Below are positions 63,013 through 64,000 of a stretch of 64,000 nucleotides of DNA, piece by piece. This DNA comes from Candidatus Gastranaerophilales bacterium. Lineage in GTDB: Bacteria > Cyanobacteriota > Vampirovibrionia > Gastranaerophilales > Gastranaerophilaceae. The translations under genes were made by a program, and so were the position numbers. The first letter of the stretch is position 1; each line of letters starts with the position of its first letter. The notes beneath the pieces were generated by a model. That model saw only the letters and a program-made list of their open reading frames with translations, was not told where the DNA came from and ran no database searches. The stretch lies in assembly GCA_944323285.1 (NCBI GenBank), contig CALURV010000008.1, forward strand, positions 103,203 to 167,202, in the 5' to 3' direction.

Positions 63013-63104
63013 CGAATCGTGTCATCCCGACCATTTAAAAGGAGGCTTTTTAAGCCTTCTTTTTTATTCTCACTTGAGCGCCCATTCCACGTTTCGTAAT
63101 TTTT
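63013..63104 (+). repeat. Direct repeat of the tRNA-Pro 3' end plus terminator
   Basis: This 92-base segment is nearly identical to 62849-62940. It includes the T-arm and acceptor 3' strand of tRNA-Pro with CCA, its terminator, and about 35 bases beyond. The offset is 164 bases. The 72 bases in between (62941-63012) carry a small hairpin. The arrangement resembles an attL/attR-type duplication at a tRNA integration site or a collapsed tandem duplication. Confidence 0.8.
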
Positions 63105-63168
63105 TGTATGTATTATATACTTATATTATATTATCTGGAACAATACTTTTTCATAAAATTAAAGATTA

Positions 63169-63432
63169 TTAAAAATTAAGAAATTCGGACAATGTAAGGT
63201 TAAAAGCTTTCGCAATTTTATATAACTTTGAAAAAGTAATATCATTTTTTGCTGTTTCAATATTTCCCAAAGTTGAACGAGCAATTTGCGCTAAATCTGC
63301 CAAATCATCTTGTGTATATTTATTCAGTTTCCTCAATTCTTTTATGCGAACTGCCAATTTTTCTAATAACACCTTGTCCATAATAAAATTGTCCGCTATA
63401 ATGACAAAGTTAACAAACTGTACTACGGACAA
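63169..63432 (-). CDS. XRE-family helix-turn-helix regulator
   Basis: An 87-residue Cro/CI-type DNA-binding protein. The HTH is YTQDDLADLAQIARSTLGNI, with GNIETAKNDITFSKLYKIAK following. The functional start may be the internal ATG (MDKVLLEKLAVRIKELRKLN), giving about 70 residues, because the longer N-terminus spans the promoter region with TTGTCCG boxes. It is divergent from the HAD gene and stands just beyond the tRNA duplication. That suits a small mobile-element regulator. Confidence 0.85.
   Translation of the reverse strand: MSVVQFVNFVIIADNFIMDKVLLEKLAVRIKELRKLNKYTQDDLADLAQIARSTLGNIETAKNDITFSKLYKIAKAFNLTLSEFLNF
63374..63402 (+). promoter_or_regulatory. Promoter and TTGTCC boxes in the XRE/HAD divergent region
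   Basis: TTGTCC (63374) and TATAAT (63397-63402) have a 17-base spacer and point toward the HAD gene. TTGTCCG at 63389 and the inverted CGGACAA at 63426 flank GTTAAC and could be bound by the XRE protein. Confidence 0.5.
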
Positions 63433-63441
63433 AATAAACTT

Positions 63442-63774
63442 ATGTTTAAAAAAATACTTATAGATTTAGATGGTGTACTAAATGAATATGGAAAAGAAAA
63501 ATTTAATGAAAATTATATTCCTGAAATTAAAGTTGGAGCTTATGAATTTATAGAAATTTTATCTCAAAATGCTGAACTTTATCTTTTTACATCAAGAAAT
63601 TTAATGCTTGCAACTAAATGGTTAATCAATAATAATTTGGATAAATTTTTTAAAGATGTTACCAATGTAAAATTACCATCATATCTTTATATAGATGATA
63701 GGACAATTTGTTTTAAGGGAGATTATCATAAAACTCTTAATGAAATTGAAAAGTTCAAAGTGTATTGGGAATAA
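63442..63774 (+). CDS. Small HAD-superfamily phosphatase-like protein
   Basis: A 110-residue protein with HAD motif I KKILIDLDGVLNEYG (DxDG), motif II FTSRN (Ser/Thr), and a motif IV-like YLYIDDRTICFKG (DD). This compact form, with little or no cap domain, is common among phage and mobile-element nucleotidase-like or polynucleotide-phosphatase-like proteins. It is divergent from the XRE regulator. The exact substrate is unknown. Confidence 0.8.
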   Translation: MFKKILIDLDGVLNEYGKEKFNENYIPEIKVGAYEFIEILSQNAELYLFTSRNLMLATKWLINNNLDKFFKDVTNVKLPSYLYIDDRTICFKGDYHKTLNEIEKFKVYWE

Positions 63775-63828
63775 CTTTTTTCCAAAATCAAATATTTTAG
63801 AAAAAATCCTGTAGATTGGGTTATGAAT

Positions 63829-64000
63829 TGTACACCAAAAATCGGACAAATTAGGTAGGAAAAATTCTGTTATAATAAGGAAAGGAGAAAAAGATGAGAA
63901 AACAGAAAAATTTTACCGAAGAACAAAAATGTAAACTACTTAAATCACCTTTTGTAGAGAAAGTATATTCTAATCATATTGTATACTCTATTGAATTCAA
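63829..64000 (+). mobile_element. Left end of an IS3-family insertion sequence, cut by the window edge
   Basis: TGTACACCAAAAATCGGACA at 63829 has the TGT start and A-rich GGACA pattern of IS3/IS150-type terminal repeats. A TATAAT at 63871 and a GGAGA lead to a transposase-like start at 63894. The right end is outside the window, so target duplications cannot be checked. Confidence 0.65.
63894..64000 (+). CDS. IS3-type transposase OrfA-like protein, 3' end missing
   Basis: Only 35 codons are visible, beginning RKQKNFTEEQKCKLLKSPFV and continuing EKVYSNHIVYSIEF. This resembles the N-termini of HTH-containing IS3-family OrfA proteins of low-GC gut bacteria, in which a KxFTEEEx start precedes a (V/I)xYTxEFK segment. 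AAAGGAG precedes the ATG. The gene runs off the right edge. Confidence 0.6.
   Translation, partial: MRKQKNFTEEQKCKLLKSPFVEKVYSNHIVYSIEF

Noticed and set aside
62911..63172. Overlapping 62-aa and 74-aa ORFs after tRNA-Pro
   Set aside because: They are open frames over the duplicated tRNA/terminator DNA and have no ribosome binding site.
63829..63860. IS3 left end sharing CGGACAAATTA with some repeat edges
   Set aside because: The match is short and AT-rich. The repeat lacks paired terminal inverted repeats, so there is no good reason to derive it from this IS.

Overview
The window is about 30% GC and gene-dense. It looks like a chromosomal segment of a non-photosynthetic, anaerobic, diderm relative of the cyanobacteria, most probably a gut Gastranaerophilales (Melainabacteria/Vampirovibrionia). 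The assignment is inferred from several points. GyrA carries the [12 protein letters not shown] linker box I associate with cyanobacterial GyrA instead of the usual QRRGGKG. The probable omega subunit has a cyanobacterial-like tail. Short lineage-type proteins begin with an xNPIxFG-like signature. Metabolism looks fermentative (hybrid cluster protein, pyrophosphate-dependent phosphofructokinase, NfnA/NfnB-type flavoproteins). Lipid A and heptose genes indicate an outer membrane. No photosynthesis or respiratory-chain genes are seen.

Layout. 1-5 kb: end of a GltA/NfnB-like oxidoreductase, a minus-strand group (LPG-synthase-like membrane protein, zinc alcohol dehydrogenase, TPR protein), probable rpoZ and rpsT. 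5-15 kb: a lineage-specific 523-aa protein, rdgB-uppS, the gyrA-ridA-dtd-DUF2142 operon, and adenine deaminase. 15-20 kb: small lineage-specific and surface-like proteins, a nuclease-like secreted protein with 3-methyladenine glycosylase, and rsmI with a STAS protein. 20-35 kb: an amylase-like protein with nagZ, an operon of rfaE1, DUF4330, O-antigen ligase, sucC and sucD, then hcp and pfp. 35-47 kb: mfd, a PpiC/SurA lipoprotein, rfaE2, lpxD, lpxC, fabZ, lpxA, an M29 aminopeptidase and a radical SAM protein, all on the minus strand. 47-60 kb: comEC, nfnA with a 57-aa Cys4 protein, an HtrA-like protease, glcD-cutA-radical SAM, an HExxH protein, a GH38 mannosidase and fabF. 60-64 kb: wecB, a TrpRS with an apparent 4Fe-4S motif, then tRNA-Pro with partial tRNA copies on both sides, an XRE regulator, a HAD phosphatase and the left end of an IS3-family element. 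This last part looks like an accessory junction.

The most unusual content is a dispersed two-hairpin repeat, about 117 bp in its short form and about 175 bp in its long form. There are nine full copies and one decayed copy, always at operon boundaries. Two genes (sucD, hcp) end inside a copy and take their last eight codons (SEKKFTIS) and stop from it. mfd starts at the edge of another copy, and its reading frame stays open back through it. In one copy the apical hairpin is inverted relative to its flanks. The family resembles BIME/REP-like or Rickettsia-palindrome-like elements but matches none that I can name.
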